From assembly GCA_045590955.1 (NCBI GenBank), contig JAZNSB010000059.1, forward strand, positions 12,280-76,279: a stretch of 64,000 nt of DNA, written 5' to 3'. Positions 33,177 to 43,528 of the stretch are shown piece after piece; positions within the stretch are counted from its first letter, which is position 1; each line of letters begins with the position of its first letter. The stretch is from JAZNSB01 sp045590955. Its GTDB lineage: Bacteria; Pseudomonadota; Alphaproteobacteria; RF32; CAG-239. Both the position numbers and the translations under genes were made by a program. The notes below the pieces were generated by a model, which saw only the letters and a list, made by a program, of their open reading frames with translations, made no database searches and was not told the origin of the DNA.

Positions 33177-36135
33177 AGCTTCCTTCTGAACTCCAATTTG
33201 TTGCTGCATCATTTAATCTGTCTCCATATCCTTTTGGTTTATAATCAGAACCCTTCGCGTCATCACCTTCACCGGTTTCTCTTCCTACTCTGATTTTTTC
33301 TGCATCTAACTGATCATAGAGCACATCAACCAAAGTCTCTGTTTCTTCTGTTATTTCTTCATTTCCGGCCGTAAAGGCTTCTCTGTTAAAGTAGCAATAT
33401 ACGGTAACAATAGCAGAAAGCTCAGAATTATATACCGGGAACAAGTTCCAAATAATTCCACCTTCGTCATCAATACTTCCATATTTTTCGCTTATAAAGT
33501 CAGAATATTGTGCCACCGGGTAAATATATCCCATAATTGCGCTCCAACCTCTAAACGGAGCATCAGAAGAATTTGTTTGAGCACCACTGGTTCCGTAAAA
33601 TTTCTTTAATGAAGAAGACAACCAGTTATGAGTTTGGAATGTTAACGGAGATTGGTCACCCTTTTCTGCCTCTGCTGCCGTTCCTGTATTAGGAGCCACA
33701 ATCGCACCGTTTGAATCCAACCAATTAAATTCTGTCGGATAATACTTTTCTGCCAAAAGCACTTCACCCCCACCATTATTTACCACTTGGCTATAAGCTT
33801 TTGAAGCCACAAATCTAACCGGCGTTATGGTCGCCACTTTGCTGTATCCGTATGGGCATTGTGGAGCCGGCACAAACCCCATCCATGGAGAAGCATGACA
33901 TTCAGACATCACACTATCGCTGTCACAAGCTTGCAATGTATAAGAACCTTTTCCCAATTCCGCTTCAATATCTGACCACTCCAGATCTTCTGTTTCCCAG
34001 TTAAAACTACCGCCAGAACATTTTCCCAAGGGGGCTGCATCTCCTTCTTGACACTCTCTATATGTTGTATCTACCACATAAATTCCTTTATTAATAAAGT
34101 CTGGCAACACATCACTCAACCTTGCCCCACCTCGTGTAGAAAGCTTAATATCATGCATCACAGACGTATATGCCGGATTTACCTGATAAAATCCTTCTTT
34201 TCTATCTACATCTCCTCCACCTTCAGCCTGAAGTCCTGAATATGGATTTTCATATGGGATTGTAGAAACCATCTTATCCGCTCTGATATATCCGGTTGCA
34301 CCTTGCAAATCTGTCGGATCAATTGTTTCTTGCCCTTGAATTTCCAACACACCTGAACGAATATGAACTTTTCCTCTGATTGCCCCCTCTTCATTAGAAA
34401 CAGTAAGAAGTGAATTTGTTGAAGCATCTCCCGAAGCATCTGCATTTACCACAAAGCTTTTACCAACGCTCACTCCTGTATCTGCCACTTTCATTATTTC
34501 TGTGCTATCCGGAGTAAAGGTTGTTGCACCTTTTATTAAAATGTTGCCGTCAGCACCAATTGTTAATCCAGAACCGCCATCTTTCCCCAAAACCAAATTG
34601 TCTTTTATAGTAAGAGCATATTCTCCCGTGCCTGTTAAACTTGCACCACTTGTACCATTAAGTGTCAACTGATTTTTTCCCGTCGCACTTCCTTGTTTCA
34701 AGGTAACATCGGAAGATGATATCTGTAAATAATCTTCAGAATCTCCAAGTTTTACATTATCATCCAATGTAAGAGATGGTCCCCCTGACTTACCGATCAA
34801 CTCGGCTTTATTGCTTCCCAAAGCAAGAGTTTCTCCATTTGCTCCGGTCAATGTCGCTTTACCACCAGATAAATCAAGCTCTTCCGCACCGTCTTTTCCC
34901 AAATACAAATGACTATCCGGATCAAGATCTATTCTATAATCCCCCTGAGTTGTCAAACTGCCTTCGTCAACATGTAATAAAAATGGACCTTCTTTACTTG
35001 AAGCGCCTGCATGCATCTCAAGAACTTTTAAACCATTTTCATCAGACATTAAGTTATCTGCTTCAAGCATTTTTGCCTTCAAAATACCATCCTTAATATA
35101 TACTTTAGTGTCTCCCGGTGTTCCATCTTCTCCAACAATCAATTGATCATTAATATCTGTTTTTGCGGTTGTAATTTTTGTTTCTCCGTCTTTTACCTCC
35201 ATCTTACCGGTAAAAGTAACATCTTTTGCCACGGTCAAAGCATCATTTAACGTTGCTCCTCCACCCACTGTCAAAGCATCTTCCAAAGTTGCGGCACCTG
35301 TCACAGCCAAAGTTCCACCCAAAGATGTTGTTCCGTCTGCCACATGTAAAGCATCGGTAATTCCTCCTCCGCCTATCGGATTTCTTGCTCCAACAATAAT
35401 CTGACCAATGTCTTCAATGTTGTATCTTCCTTCTCCAACACCCATATAAAGGTTTGTTTCCATGGTGTTTAACTGCCTATCCACGTCTGTTCCTTTTGCC
35501 ACTCTGTGCAACACATCTTTAGAGCTTGGAATGCCTCCGCTAATTGCCTCTGCAGAACTTACCACCACTGCGTTTTGGTCATCTGCCGTTAAACCAAAGG
35601 TGCTGGCTTCTGCCTCCCAAATACCTTGCACACCTTGCACTTTTTCTCCGGACATATAGTGTCCGCCGTTTGCTCCAATCATAGATGCAATTCTAGAAGA
35701 ACGCATGGCTGTTGCCGCATCTTTTGGTTTTGCCACCACAAAACCGGTTACAACTTTTTTGCCCGTTGGTTCTCCTCCGTCCATTTCCATTCTTACAGAT
35801 TTATAAAAGCTCAAATCATTAAACAGTTTTGAAGAAGTATTCATTCCCACCGGCAAATAAGACAACACTGCAGAAACTTCTCCTTCATCACTTATTTCCT
35901 CAGGTTTTCCGTCATCTGCCGTTGCTTCTAAAGATGTGTAATTGTCCAACAAATAGTCATCAAGGGCTTTACTTGCCGCACGTAAATAAGAGGCTTCATT
36001 TATATCTTGCAATTCGCTGGTTCTTTCTGCAGCTTTCTTATACACAATAGGTGTAACCATAGAGATCAACCCCAACATTGCCAAGGCTTCTATCATCAAG
36101 CTACCTAAAATTGCCAAATTATTATACTTTTTCAT
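33160..36135 (-). CDS. Giant prepilin-like protein with tail-fibre-like repeats (PilV-type adhesin)
   Basis: 991 aa. N-terminus carries a prepilin peptidase site, ILG/SLMIEALAML, with Glu at +5 and a hydrophobic helix at about 12-33. Residues about 40-230 are pilin/PilV-like. Residues about 270-640 are low-complexity beta repeats rich in Gly, Thr, Asp and Leu (GTLAVTGAATLEDALTVGG, TLTGANGETLALGS) like phage tail fibres. The C-terminal 330 residues contain paired cysteines, including APQCPYGY as in PilV-type tips. This architecture suggests a pilus-tip or surface adhesin. No pilus assembly gene is in the window. AGGAGG precedes the start and lies in the tail of the upstream gene. Confidence 0.8.
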   Translation of the reverse strand: MKKYNNLAILGSLMIEALAMLGLISMVTPIVYKKAAERTSELQDINEASYLRAASKALDDYLLDNYTSLEATADDGKPEEISDEGEVSAVLSYLPVGMNTSSKLFNDLSFYKSVRMEMDGGEPTGKKVVTGFVVAKPKDAATAMRSSRIASMIGANGGHYMSGEKVQGVQGIWEAEASTFGLTADDQNAVVVSSAEAISGGIPSSKDVLHRVAKGTDVDRQLNTMETNLYMGVGEGRYNIEDIGQIIVGARNPIGGGGITDALHVADGTTSLGGTLAVTGAATLEDALTVGGGATLNDALTVAKDVTFTGKMEVKDGETKITTAKTDINDQLIVGEDGTPGDTKVYIKDGILKAKMLEADNLMSDENGLKVLEMHAGASSKEGPFLLHVDEGSLTTQGDYRIDLDPDSHLYLGKDGAEELDLSGGKATLTGANGETLALGSNKAELIGKSGGPSLTLDDNVKLGDSEDYLQISSSDVTLKQGSATGKNQLTLNGTSGASLTGTGEYALTIKDNLVLGKDGGSGLTIGADGNILIKGATTFTPDSTEIMKVADTGVSVGKSFVVNADASGDASTNSLLTVSNEEGAIRGKVHIRSGVLEIQGQETIDPTDLQGATGYIRADKMVSTIPYENPYSGLQAEGGGDVDRKEGFYQVNPAYTSVMHDIKLSTRGGARLSDVLPDFINKGIYVVDTTYRECQEGDAAPLGKCSGGSFNWETEDLEWSDIEAELGKGSYTLQACDSDSVMSECHASPWMGFVPAPQCPYGYSKVATITPVRFVASKAYSQVVNNGGGEVLLAEKYYPTEFNWLDSNGAIVAPNTGTAAEAEKGDQSPLTFQTHNWLSSSLKKFYGTSGAQTNSSDAPFRGWSAIMGYIYPVAQYSDFISEKYGSIDDEGGIIWNLFPVYNSELSAIVTVYCYFNREAFTAGNEEITEETETLVDVLYDQLDAEKIRVGRETGEGDDAKGSDYKPKGYGDRLNDAATNWSSEGSYDEYW

Positions 36136-36143
36136 AGTTCCTC

Positions 36144-36851
36144 CTATCCCCTTAAGTGTATCTTATCTAGCAACACCAAACAGGGCAAGTTACATCCGTC
36201 TGCATCCATACAAACAGAGTTAAACTGACTGTCTCCGTCTGTTAAAATATATTGTGGAATAAATGTTCTTTCTTGGTTAAATCTTTTAATCTCGCAGTCC
36301 GAACCGGAATATCTGAAAGATAACATTTCAAAATTTTCATCATCAACACTGTCAGATGATTCGTTAATTTCAGACGCATTTATACTATATCCGAAAATAT
36401 ATCCCCCAGCTCCGAGTTTTTTCATGGTTCTGAGCAAATCATTGTTTGGCAAACCCGTTTTAACATTTCTCCACCTATAAGGTATTGGCCCATAGGTAAT
36501 AACAAATGCATCACTGTCTTCTGCGCAAGCTTCTGCCACAGAATAATCATCTGCCGACAAACAAACAATCTCCGTATGTATATCTGTATCAGGAATAAAG
36601 CCATATGGCGCAAATTTTTTAATTTGTTCTTCTTCTAATGCAATTACGCTATCTCCCGAAGATGTAATGGTCTTTGCGTTTTTTCTGTCATCAGCCACAA
36701 AATCAAGCGCACGGGTGTGCTGAATTGTAAATTTTGCAGCCACTGTTTCTGCCAAAGGCTCAACCTTTACAGACCGCATATTGGTTCTGTAAGGCAAATT
36801 AAATGAATATAATATGGCTATATATGTTGCCAACAATACCCAAATATACAT
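36144..36851 (-). CDS. Membrane-anchored protein upstream of the prepilin gene (possibly PilM-like)
   Basis: 235 aa from MYIWVLL, chosen by AGGAGGGTGT. One N-terminal membrane segment at about 2-17 (YIWVLLATYIAILYSF), then a periplasmic domain with TIQHTRALDFV and two cysteine pairs (VCLSAD/EACAED and VCMDADGCNLPCLV). Short PilM-type proteins beside PilV in thin-pilus systems start the same way, so that is a possible relation; sequence support is weak. It is first in a three-gene operon, eight bases before the 991-aa gene. Confidence 0.65.
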   Translation of the reverse strand: MYIWVLLATYIAILYSFNLPYRTNMRSVKVEPLAETVAAKFTIQHTRALDFVADDRKNAKTITSSGDSVIALEEEQIKKFAPYGFIPDTDIHTEIVCLSADDYSVAEACAEDSDAFVITYGPIPYRWRNVKTGLPNNDLLRTMKKLGAGGYIFGYSINASEINESSDSVDDENFEMLSFRYSGSDCEIKRFNQERTFIPQYILTDGDSQFNSVCMDADGCNLPCLVLLDKIHLRG

Positions 36852-36915
36852 ACACCCTCCTTTTTTAGTCATTTTATCATAACAAAAATAAATTTTATAT
36901 TAATTTTATATGAAA

Positions 36916-36944
36916 TTTACACAAATTGTGAAAAAACATAGAAT
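36916..36944 (+). promoter_or_regulatory. Possible promoter of the flagellar operon
   Basis: TTTACA (36916-36921), 17-bp spacer, TAGAAT (36939-36944), about 70 bp before the fliL start. No sigma-54 or sigma-28 type element was recognised. Confidence 0.4.
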
Positions 36945-37023
36945 AAGTAATTATTTTATCTTTTTTTATATTTTTTTTGTAATAAACTGCTCATATTCGG
37001 GGATTTAATTGATGGGGAATATC

Positions 37024-37584
37024 ATGAATAAAAACGTCAAAGACGATGATCTGGACGAACTTGATGAAACACAAGACTCAGATAAAAAAATAGAATTTAC
37101 AAAAGTCAAAGCCTTAATATACATCATACCTGTTTTGGTGGTTATAGGCTTGATTGTTGCTTTTCTATCTGTTGCCAACCAAAAGTTTGAAGAAAAAAAA
37201 CCGGACAGTTCATATAGTGTCATAGAACAAAGTGCCAATGGCATAAATTCTGTTATCATTTTGTATGATTTACCGGAACTTAGCGTCAATCTAAAAAAAA
37301 TTCCTGGGCAATCTCTTAAAACTCTCAAAGTTAAAATCAATCTTGAGCTTTCAAGTGTTAATGATGTTCAGATTGTTGAAAAATTTACCCCAAAAATTTT
37401 AGATTCTATTATTGCACATGTTGTAGAATTAACCGAAGACGAAATAAATGGTATCACTAATTTATACTGGCTAAAAGAAGAACTGTTAAACCGTATAAGT
37501 CTCATCGTAACCCCCGTCTCTGTTGCAAATTTAAGCTTCAGAACATTTGAAATACAAACTCAAGACATGCAATCACAAAATTAA
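37024..37584 (+). CDS. fliL: Flagellar basal body-associated protein FliL
   Basis: 186 aa from the ATG after GGGGAATATC. FliL surrounds the stator around the flagellar motor. Seen: acidic cytoplasmic N-terminus, one membrane helix at about 30-50 (ALIYIIPVLVVIGLIVAFL), and a periplasmic domain with LPELSVNLKK and the conserved C-terminal RISLIVTPVSVANLSFRTF. First gene of a flagellar operon, 11 bp before fliM. Confidence 0.88.
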   Translation: MNKNVKDDDLDELDETQDSDKKIEFTKVKALIYIIPVLVVIGLIVAFLSVANQKFEEKKPDSSYSVIEQSANGINSVIILYDLPELSVNLKKIPGQSLKTLKVKINLELSSVNDVQIVEKFTPKILDSIIAHVVELTEDEINGITNLYWLKEELLNRISLIVTPVSVANLSFRTFEIQTQDMQSQN

Positions 37585-37595
37585 GGAGATGGATT

Positions 37596-38648
37596 GTGAC
37601 ACAAGAAAACAAAGAAAATAATACGTCTGAAGTAAATGATTGGGCAGATATGATTAATGTTCAAGATTCTGAAGATATTTTCACACATAAAGAAAGTTTT
37701 TTTCAATCTTCTCCGGAACCGGAACAAAAAAATTCTACTTCAAACAATAAGCAGATTTTTGGCAAAACCGGTGTTCAGGCTATTTTAGATTCTTCTTTTG
37801 TTTCTTATGAAAGATTGCCCATGTTGGAAGTGGTATTTGACCGTCTTACCCGCATGATGGCCACTTCACTTAGAAACTTTACTCAAGACAACGTTGAAGT
37901 TGCTATTGAAAGCATTGAATCAATGCGTTTTGGTGAATACATCAATTCTCTGGCTCAACCAACACTGTTAACCGTGTTTAAAGCAGAAGAGTGGGACAAT
38001 TTTGGTCTTATATCCATAGATTCTTCCCTTGCATATTCTACCATAGATATCTTGCTTGGTGGCAGAAGAGGAACCGCTGCCATGAGAATTGAAGGCAGAA
38101 CATATACCAGTATTGAATTAACCCTCATCAAAGATATGATAATGCTCATATTATCAGACCTTTCCACCGCTTTTGACCCGGTTACAACCGTAAACTTTAC
38201 GTATGACCGTTCAGAAACCAACCCTCGTTTTGCAGCCATTTCCCGCTTATCAAATGCAGTAATTGTTGCCAAACTCAGAGTTGACATGGAAGACAGAGGT
38301 GGAAAACTTGATTTAATGATCCCATATGCCACACTTGAACCCGTAAAAGAACTTTTACTGCAAATGTTTATGGGAGAACATTTTGGTAAAGACCCTATTT
38401 GGGAAGAACATCTGGTTAAAGAACTCTGGAAAACAGACGTTGAACTTAAAGCTGTTTTGGCAGAAAAAGCCATCTCTTTGGGAGAGATTGCCAAATGGGA
38501 AAAAGGTTCTTTTTTACCGTTAAACATTTCCCCGTCGCATGATATAGACATTACCTGTGGAGACTGCACTCTTATGAAAGGAACCATGGGACGTAAAGAA
38601 GATAATATCGTAATAAAAATAAACAAAAAGGCAGAAAAAAATGGCTAG
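37596..38648 (+). CDS. fliM: Flagellar motor switch protein FliM
   Basis: 350 aa, GTG start with GGAGATGGATT. C-ring protein binding CheY-P. Seen: core segment SYERLPMLEVVFDRLTRMMA followed by LRNFTQDNVEV, the middle CheC-like domain (SLAYSTIDILLGGRRG), and a C-terminal SpoA/FliN-like domain (EIAKWEKGSFLPLNIS). The usual extreme N-terminal CheY-binding stretch (LSQDEID) is not visible; the first 70 residues are acidic and divergent. The 3' end overlaps the next gene by 8 bp. Confidence 0.94.
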   Translation: MTQENKENNTSEVNDWADMINVQDSEDIFTHKESFFQSSPEPEQKNSTSNNKQIFGKTGVQAILDSSFVSYERLPMLEVVFDRLTRMMATSLRNFTQDNVEVAIESIESMRFGEYINSLAQPTLLTVFKAEEWDNFGLISIDSSLAYSTIDILLGGRRGTAAMRIEGRTYTSIELTLIKDMIMLILSDLSTAFDPVTTVNFTYDRSETNPRFAAISRLSNAVIVAKLRVDMEDRGGKLDLMIPYATLEPVKELLLQMFMGEHFGKDPIWEEHLVKELWKTDVELKAVLAEKAISLGEIAKWEKGSFLPLNISPSHDIDITCGDCTLMKGTMGRKEDNIVIKINKKAEKNG

Positions 38649-39063
38649 TTTGGAACTTATAATAAACATCTTGATTGTCGGTCTTTTAATTCCCACAATC
38701 ATTTTTGCATACAAGCTCAACAAAAACCTAAACATTTTGCGTAACAACCAAAAATCTTTAGCCAAGCTTGTAGATTCTCTAAACGAAGCTACTTTTAAGG
38801 CAGAAAACTCTATTCCAAAGCTCAAAAACATAACGGAAACTTCTTCTTCCGGATTAAAAGAAGTTGTTTCTTCCGCAAAAACATTAAAAGATGATTTGGA
38901 ATTTATCAATCAAAGAGCAGACCAACTTGCAGACAGGCTTGAAGTAATGATAAAAGATGGTCGCAACATCAAAGAAATGCCTGCAAACCAAATTACCGAT
39001 CCGCAAGATGCTCAATCTTTGGCAGAGCTTGAACTGCTCAAAGCCTTAAGATCTATAAAGTAG
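38641..39063 (+). CDS. DUF6468 flagellar-cluster protein
   Basis: 140 aa. One N-terminal membrane helix at about 3-23 (LELIINILIVGLLIPTIIF) followed by a long coiled coil (KLVDSLNEATFKAEN to RADQLADRLEVMI). This is the small protein typically found right after fliM in alphaproteobacteria; its role is not established. It overlaps fliM by 8 bp and precedes the MotE-like gene by 9 bp. Confidence 0.78.
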   Translation: MASLELIINILIVGLLIPTIIFAYKLNKNLNILRNNQKSLAKLVDSLNEATFKAENSIPKLKNITETSSSGLKEVVSSAKTLKDDLEFINQRADQLADRLEVMIKDGRNIKEMPANQITDPQDAQSLAELELLKALRSIK

Positions 39064-39072
39064 GAGACTCTT

Positions 39073-39738
39073 ATGTTAAAAACAAAATATAAATTAAGAG
39101 CTCTGCCCATATTAATTTTTATTGCCGTATTATCTCTCAGCATAAAAATAAACAACATCTATGACATTCTTGCTTCATCAGAAAGCAAAAAAATTTCAAT
39201 CAGTCATAGCAGTGTGGTTGCAAAAGAAAAAAAACCGGAAAATTCTCAATCTTCCAATGTTGTTAGTTCTCAATCAACCTTAGAACAGCTGGTTAATAGA
39301 GAATATAATGACACAAACAACCCAATGTATAACAACAAAAACACTTCAGAAATCAAAATTTTAAAAGATTTAGCTGAGCGCAGAGAAATGCTTGATTTAA
39401 AAAGCAAAGAAATAGATAAAAAAGCTCTCCAACTCAAGGTTGTTGAAGAACAAATTGATAAAAAAATTAAACAACTGCAAACATATGAAGAAAAATTAAA
39501 AGCAATGATTAACAAATATAATCAGGAAGAGCAAACAAGAATAAATTCTTTGGTAAAAATGTACTCTGCAATGAAAACAAAAGATGCAGCAAGATTATTT
39601 AACAGCTTGGATAATGAAATTGTTCTACCAATCTTAAAAGCCATGAAACCTTCTTCTGCCTCAGCCATTTTATCTCAAATGGATAACGACAGAGCAAAAA
39701 TTATTACCTTAGAACTTATGGGTACCAATATAGATTAA
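39073..39738 (+). CDS. MotE-like flagellar chaperone/motor protein
   Basis: 221 aa. Seen: N-terminal membrane helix or signal anchor at about 10-28; a linker; a coiled coil at about 95-155 (LKSKEIDKKALQLKVVEEQ); and a C-terminal MgtE-N-like helical domain (AARLFNSLDNEIVLPILKAM, then SSASAILSQM). In rhizobia MotE is a periplasmic chaperone for MotC. The architecture and position in the fliL-fliM operon support this family. Confidence 0.8.
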   Translation: MLKTKYKLRALPILIFIAVLSLSIKINNIYDILASSESKKISISHSSVVAKEKKPENSQSSNVVSSQSTLEQLVNREYNDTNNPMYNNKNTSEIKILKDLAERREMLDLKSKEIDKKALQLKVVEEQIDKKIKQLQTYEEKLKAMINKYNQEEQTRINSLVKMYSAMKTKDAARLFNSLDNEIVLPILKAMKPSSASAILSQMDNDRAKIITLELMGTNID

Positions 39739-39753
39739 TACAGAGGAAAAGCA

Positions 39754-42168
39754 TTGTTCAAAAAGGCCGGACATATTTTTGTTTTTTTTGTCGGAATGTA
39801 TCTGACACTTTTGCTTGCTAGCACAAACTCTCAAGCATCAACGGGCTCTAGTGTAACATTAAGTTTTCCGTGGAACAACCAAGTAAGTTCTGCCGTATTT
39901 TTTAGAGAAGGTTATTTATGGATTGTTTTTGACCGCAAACATGAATTTGATCTGCAGGAACTTGCCAGAACTTCTAAAGAATATATAAAAGAAATTGTAT
40001 CTCTCCCCCATCCAAAAGCCACAATCTTGCGTTTGTTGCCCACAGACAAAATCTTTGTTGCCGTAAGAAAAGAAGGTTTGCTTTGGATTGTTGATATTTT
40101 TGACAAAGAAAGAGAGCCTTTAAGAAGTGCCACAAAAATCCTTACCGAATTTGACGGTCTTCAACATTCTTACCTGTTTATTCCATCTGCCACATCAGGA
40201 AATGCCATCTCCATCATAGACCCATTGGTTGGAGATACACTGCTCATTATCCCTTCTGCAGATTATTCTTTAAATCTGCCCACAAATTATTCTTACCCTG
40301 ATTTAGAATTTTTGCAATCTGTTCAAGGTATTGCCATTGTCCCCAACACAGATGATTTATATTTAAATAAAACCACAGAGGGAATATCTATCAAAGCACA
40401 AAAGCGCAGTTTACACATTTCAAACAACCTTGAATATCTTAAAAAAGAACAACTTTTTTCTACAGCTGCAACAGAAGATAAAGACCTTCTTTTACCCCAT
40501 GTTGATATGAACAAACATAACTTTATTGCCTCAGAACATAAGCTTATCACAGATTTGTCTCTTGCATCTGCAAACAACAAACAATCTGCCCGTACAGAAC
40601 TTGCCAAATTTTATATCGGACACGGACTTGGAACAAACGCTCTTGGTTTGTTGGCGCAAAATTACAAAGCAAACCCTAATCAAAACAAACAATTTTACTT
40701 TTTAAGAGGACTTGCAAACTTTTTGACCAAAAGATATCAAGAAGCATCTGCAGATTTTTCAAACAAATTACTTGAAGGAGATGAAAACGCCATATTCTGG
40801 CAAACAATCACTCAGTCTCAAACACAAATAAAACCACAAGATAATGCAATTACTTCTGCATATATTTATCTTTTGAGCAATTACCCCGAAGATTTAAAAG
40901 AAAGAGCCTCTCTTGCCGGAGCACACATAGCTATTTCTGCAGAAGACGACGTAACAGCTCATAAGTTTTTAGACATATTAAAAAATGCAAATGTCAATCG
41001 CTTAAGAAAAGCCCACATAAAATACATCACTGGCAAAATATTTTTACTCCAGGGATACCCTCAAAATGCTTTAAGAGAATTTACAGACATTGCACGCTCA
41101 GATTCACAAAAATGGGCATCTTTTTCCAGAAAAGAAATTGCCAATTTGGCACATGCTTTCAACTTTATCAGCATATCAGATGCCACACAAGAACTTGAAA
41201 AAATATACTTTGCTTGGCACACCCAAAGCTTTAGAGAACAAGTTTTGCATGATTTGATTTATCTTTATTCAGAAAATCAAGATTACCACAGAGCTATAGA
41301 AAGAGAATATGAACTATATAAAATGCAAACAGATGAAGTAAAAAAAGCCCAAACCAAACAACAAATGATAACAACAATAGAAAACCTGTTTTTAGAAGAC
41401 GTAAACATCAAAATTTCTGCCTTCAAGATTTTGGCTTTATATGACTCTTTTAATTGGATTGCTGTGCAAAGCCCAAAATACAACAGCATTGTCAGAAAAC
41501 TTGTAGATAGACTTGTTGCCGTAGATTTGTTGGAAAGAGCAAAAGAATTAATCAAAACTCAACTGGCAGACAAAAAAACTCCGAATACAGAAAAACAAAA
41601 ATTGATAGCCCGACTTGCTCTCATATATCTTTTTGAAAATGCCCCTACACAAGCATTAAAAGTAATTCAAGACAACAAACATTTAAATGCAGACAAACAA
41701 ATGACAGAGCAAATTCAGGTCATTAAAGCCAGAGCATATATAGACATCAACAGACCTGATTTGGCTTTAAAAACTCTTGAAAAAGAAAACACCAAGAATG
41801 CTATATTATTAAAAACAGATTTATATATGAAAGCCCAAAAATGGGAACAAGCCGCAGACAGTATCAAACAACTCATAGAACCGGCTGTTGCAGGCAAGCC
41901 TCTTTCTGATGAACAAGCAGAATATATTTTAGACTGGGCATTGGCTTTGAAAAAAGCTGGCAAAGAAACTGTTTTGGTCAGACTAAGAAACAGCTTCTTA
42001 CCCCAATTTGAAAAAACCAAGTATTACAGCCCGTTTTCTTTATTAACCAGCCACTTGGATTCTAATAAAATAGATTTAAATAAAATAGAAAAAACCATAG
42101 ATGATACCAAATTATTCAGCAATTTTGTAAAAAGTTACAACAAATCTTTGCAAGAAATAGGACAATAA
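39754..42168 (+). CDS. Large periplasmic TPR protein of the flagellar operon
   Basis: 804 aa, TTG start after GAGGAAAAGCA. Signal peptide at about 1-28 (cleavage after SQASTG-like segment). Residues 30-270 form a beta-rich domain with WIVFDR and LLWIVDIF repeats. From about 285 to 800 there are many helical TPR-type repeats ([44 protein letters not shown]). The gene is cotranscribed with fliL-fliM-DUF6468-motE (15-bp gap). Large TPR proteins at this place are seen in other alphaproteobacterial flagellar clusters; the specific role is unknown. Confidence 0.75.
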   Translation: MFKKAGHIFVFFVGMYLTLLLASTNSQASTGSSVTLSFPWNNQVSSAVFFREGYLWIVFDRKHEFDLQELARTSKEYIKEIVSLPHPKATILRLLPTDKIFVAVRKEGLLWIVDIFDKEREPLRSATKILTEFDGLQHSYLFIPSATSGNAISIIDPLVGDTLLIIPSADYSLNLPTNYSYPDLEFLQSVQGIAIVPNTDDLYLNKTTEGISIKAQKRSLHISNNLEYLKKEQLFSTAATEDKDLLLPHVDMNKHNFIASEHKLITDLSLASANNKQSARTELAKFYIGHGLGTNALGLLAQNYKANPNQNKQFYFLRGLANFLTKRYQEASADFSNKLLEGDENAIFWQTITQSQTQIKPQDNAITSAYIYLLSNYPEDLKERASLAGAHIAISAEDDVTAHKFLDILKNANVNRLRKAHIKYITGKIFLLQGYPQNALREFTDIARSDSQKWASFSRKEIANLAHAFNFISISDATQELEKIYFAWHTQSFREQVLHDLIYLYSENQDYHRAIEREYELYKMQTDEVKKAQTKQQMITTIENLFLEDVNIKISAFKILALYDSFNWIAVQSPKYNSIVRKLVDRLVAVDLLERAKELIKTQLADKKTPNTEKQKLIARLALIYLFENAPTQALKVIQDNKHLNADKQMTEQIQVIKARAYIDINRPDLALKTLEKENTKNAILLKTDLYMKAQKWEQAADSIKQLIEPAVAGKPLSDEQAEYILDWALALKKAGKETVLVRLRNSFLPQFEKTKYYSPFSLLTSHLDSNKIDLNKIEKTIDDTKLFSNFVKSYNKSLQEIGQ

Positions 42169-42178
42169 GAATAATAAA

Positions 42179-43525
42179 ATGGCATCAAACATATTTCACA
42201 TAAACAGCAGTTTTGAACCTTCCGGAGACCAACCGCAAGCCATAAAAGAACTAACAGACGGATTAAAAAACGGACAACAAAATCAAATTTTGCTCGGAGT
42301 AACAGGTTCCGGCAAAACTTTTACCATGGCAAAAATCATTGAACAAAGCAAACGCCCTGCCCTCATTATGGCTCCCAACAAAATTTTGGCAGCCCAATTA
42401 TACTCTGAGATGAAAGATTTTTTTCCCAACAATAATGTAGAATACTTTGTATCATATTATGACTATTACCAACCCGAAGCATATATTCCCAAAACAGATA
42501 CATATATTGAAAAAGATTCTTCCATAAATGAACAAATTGATATGATGCGTCACGGAGCAACCAGAAACGTATTAGAAAACAGAGATGTAATTATTGTTGC
42601 ATCTGTATCTTGTATATATGGATTGGGTAGCATGGAATCATATTCATCCATGTGTTTTGAAATAAAAACCGGAGACAACATTGAGCCTTCCGCTCTTTTC
42701 CGCAACCTCTGCCAACTTCAATATGAACGCAATCAAACAGACTTCAAACGCTCTACTTTCAGAGCCAATGGAGACATAGTTGATATTTTTCCTGCACACT
42801 ATGAAGACAGAGCTTGGAGATTATCCTTTTTTGGAGATGAAGTAGAAGAAATATATGAAATAGACGCCCTAACAGGCAAAAAAACCGCAAAACTGGATTC
42901 TGTGGTTGTATATCCTGCCAGCCATTATGTAACGCCAAGACCTGCATTATCGCAAGCAATTACAGAAATTAAAAAAGAACTCAAAACACAAATAGAAACA
43001 TTTAAAAATCAAGGCAAACTTCTAGAGGCCCAAAGATTGGAACAACGCACAAAATTTGATCTTGAAATGCTTGAAACAACAGGACACTGCAAAGGGATTG
43101 AAAATTATTCCAGATTTTTAACCGGAAGAAACCCCGGCGAACCTCCGCCCACACTGTTTGAATATCTTCCCAAAGATTGCATAATTTTCATAGATGAAAG
43201 TCACATTAGTGTTCCTCAAATCGGAGCCATGTTTAAGGGAGACCAAAGTCGCAAACAAACTCTGTCAGAATTTGGATTTCGCCTTCCTTCTTGCAAAGAC
43301 AACCGTCCTCTTAAATTTGAAGAATGGAATAAAATGCGTGGACAGACCATCTTTGTTTCTGCCACTCCCGGAGACTGGGAACTTGAACAAACGCAAGGTG
43401 TTTTTACTGAACAGCTTATTCGTCCCACCGGACTTACCGACCCTGTTTGCATTGTCAGACCGGTAGAAAATCAAATAGACGACTTGATGAAAGAATGCAA
43501 AATCAGAGCACAAAAGAATCAATGA
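42179..43525 (+). pseudogene. uvrB: uvrB, N-terminal part, interrupted by in-frame TGA
   Basis: 448 codons then TGA at 43523-43525. UvrB is the damage-verifying helicase of nucleotide excision repair. Seen in this part: Walker A GVTGSGKT at about 40-47, the beta-hairpin region [12 protein letters not shown], UvrA-binding domain, DESHIS of motif II, and motif III ([10 protein letters not shown]). The frame continues unchanged after the stop with [12 protein letters not shown], the exact continuation of UvrB. By alignment to E. coli UvrB (NER-VLVTT against NQ*-VLVTT) the stop replaces an Arg, so one C-to-T change in CGA would explain it. Either a real null mutation or a sequence error. Confidence 0.85.
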
Positions 43526-43528
43526 GTT

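Noticed and set aside
37955..38626. 223-codon open frame antisense to fliM
   Set aside because: Fully contained in fliM with Ser/Ile-rich shadow composition and no ribosome site.
43523..43525. TGA recoding (TGA read as an amino acid) as the explanation for the split uvrB
   Set aside because: TGA is used as the true stop in several coupled genes here (tolA, ruvC, yebC, xseB, mrp), and the uvrB position is Arg, not Trp, in the family.
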